Source: Clostridium folliculivorans (lineage in GTDB: Bacteria > Bacillota > Clostridia > Clostridiales > Clostridiaceae). From it: a DNA stretch of 64,000 nt. Location: the NCBI RefSeq assembly GCF_024341905.1, contig NZ_BQXY01000010.1, forward strand, positions 80,931-144,930, read 5' to 3'. A program made the translations under genes and the position numbers. Below are positions 63,906-64,000 of this stretch, piece by piece (position 1 is the stretch's first letter; each line of letters starts with the position of its first letter). A model generated the notes under the pieces. That model was not told the origin of the DNA. It saw nothing but the letters and a program-made list of their open reading frames with translations, and did not search any database.

Positions 63906-64000
63906 ATGAAAGAGGTAAAGAAAATATCAAGGTTTTTGGTGGTATTACTATTATTTAATTTGATTTTTAGTAGTATTACGACTAACTACGCTAAAGCAGC
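63906..64000 (+). CDS. N-terminal signal peptide of a secreted protein, cut by the window edge
   Basis: ATG 63906 follows GAGGAGGAG. The 31 visible residues begin MKEVKKISRF and continue with a hydrophobic core (LVVLLLFNLIFSS) and a likely signal-peptidase site after YAKA. The rest lies outside the window. It is a separate transcription unit after a terminator. Confidence 0.7.
   Translation, partial: MKEVKKISRFLVVLLLFNLIFSSITTNYAKA

Overview
The window is AT-rich, has strong AGGAGG-type ribosome binding sites and carries Clostridium-type protein families (VanZ, LytR-CpsA-Psr, ISL3 transposases, a Firmicute-style type VII secretion locus). It most likely comes from the chromosome of a Clostridium or close relative; the species cannot be named from sequence alone. 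No rRNA, tRNA or CRISPR array was seen.

Layout. (1) 1-6150: the end of a surface-polysaccharide operon: a partial membrane protein, a GT4 glycosyltransferase, a flippase, a hexapeptide acyltransferase, then wecC and wecB, which make UDP-ManNAc and UDP-ManNAcA. (2) 6151-9720: two ISL3-family insertion sequences, one with a single frameshift and near-perfect 43-bp ends, the other heavily decayed. (3) 9992-15842: an envelope-gene patch (VanZ-like protein with a G9 tract, LCP ligase, YdcF/DUF218 protein, GNAT-like protein, small secreted protein) littered with pseudogenes, duplicated fragments and short palindromic repeats. (4) 15843-38996: a 23-kb type VII secretion (T7SSb-like) locus. (5) 39106-41677: small accessory genes (RHH-like regulator, Uma2 nuclease with an apparent ATA start, phage-replisome-like protein, coiled-coil protein). 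(6) 41854-63749: a second, large glycan locus with two flippases, an acyltransferase, a second wecB, a priming sugar-phosphate transferase, eight glycosyltransferases, rfbA-rfbC-rfbB, a complete GDP-D-glycero-alpha-D-manno-heptose set (hddC-hddA-gmhA-gmhB) and a Wzy-type polymerase/ligase. A signal-peptide gene starts at the right edge.

The most interesting system is region 4. It encodes an EssC ATPase with two N-terminal FHA-like domains, a YukD/EsaB ubiquitin-like protein, three WXG100-type proteins, a YwqH-like coiled-coil protein, a candidate membrane-active effector with a candidate immunity protein, and a TPR protein. No recognisable EsaA, EssA or canonical EssB is present. Instead the locus has a Ser/Thr kinase, a PP2C phosphatase, two FHA proteins with similar N-terminal domains, and a small membrane protein. 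One FHA protein and the small membrane protein carry tandem acidic-Thr-Gly-Leu-Leu motifs that look like phosphothreonine docking sites. A 2363-residue, membrane-anchored, Ig-like repeat surface protein sits in the same cluster. My reading is a phospho-switched T7SS whose assembly is gated by kinase, phosphatase and FHA docking; this is inference from gene content.

The two glycan loci carry wecB paralogs in the same orientation about 39.8 kb apart, flanking the T7SS. The second locus probably builds a heteropolysaccharide (capsule or S-layer glycan) containing rhamnose and D-glycero-D-manno-heptose, primed on undecaprenyl phosphate and exported by the Wzx/Wzy route.
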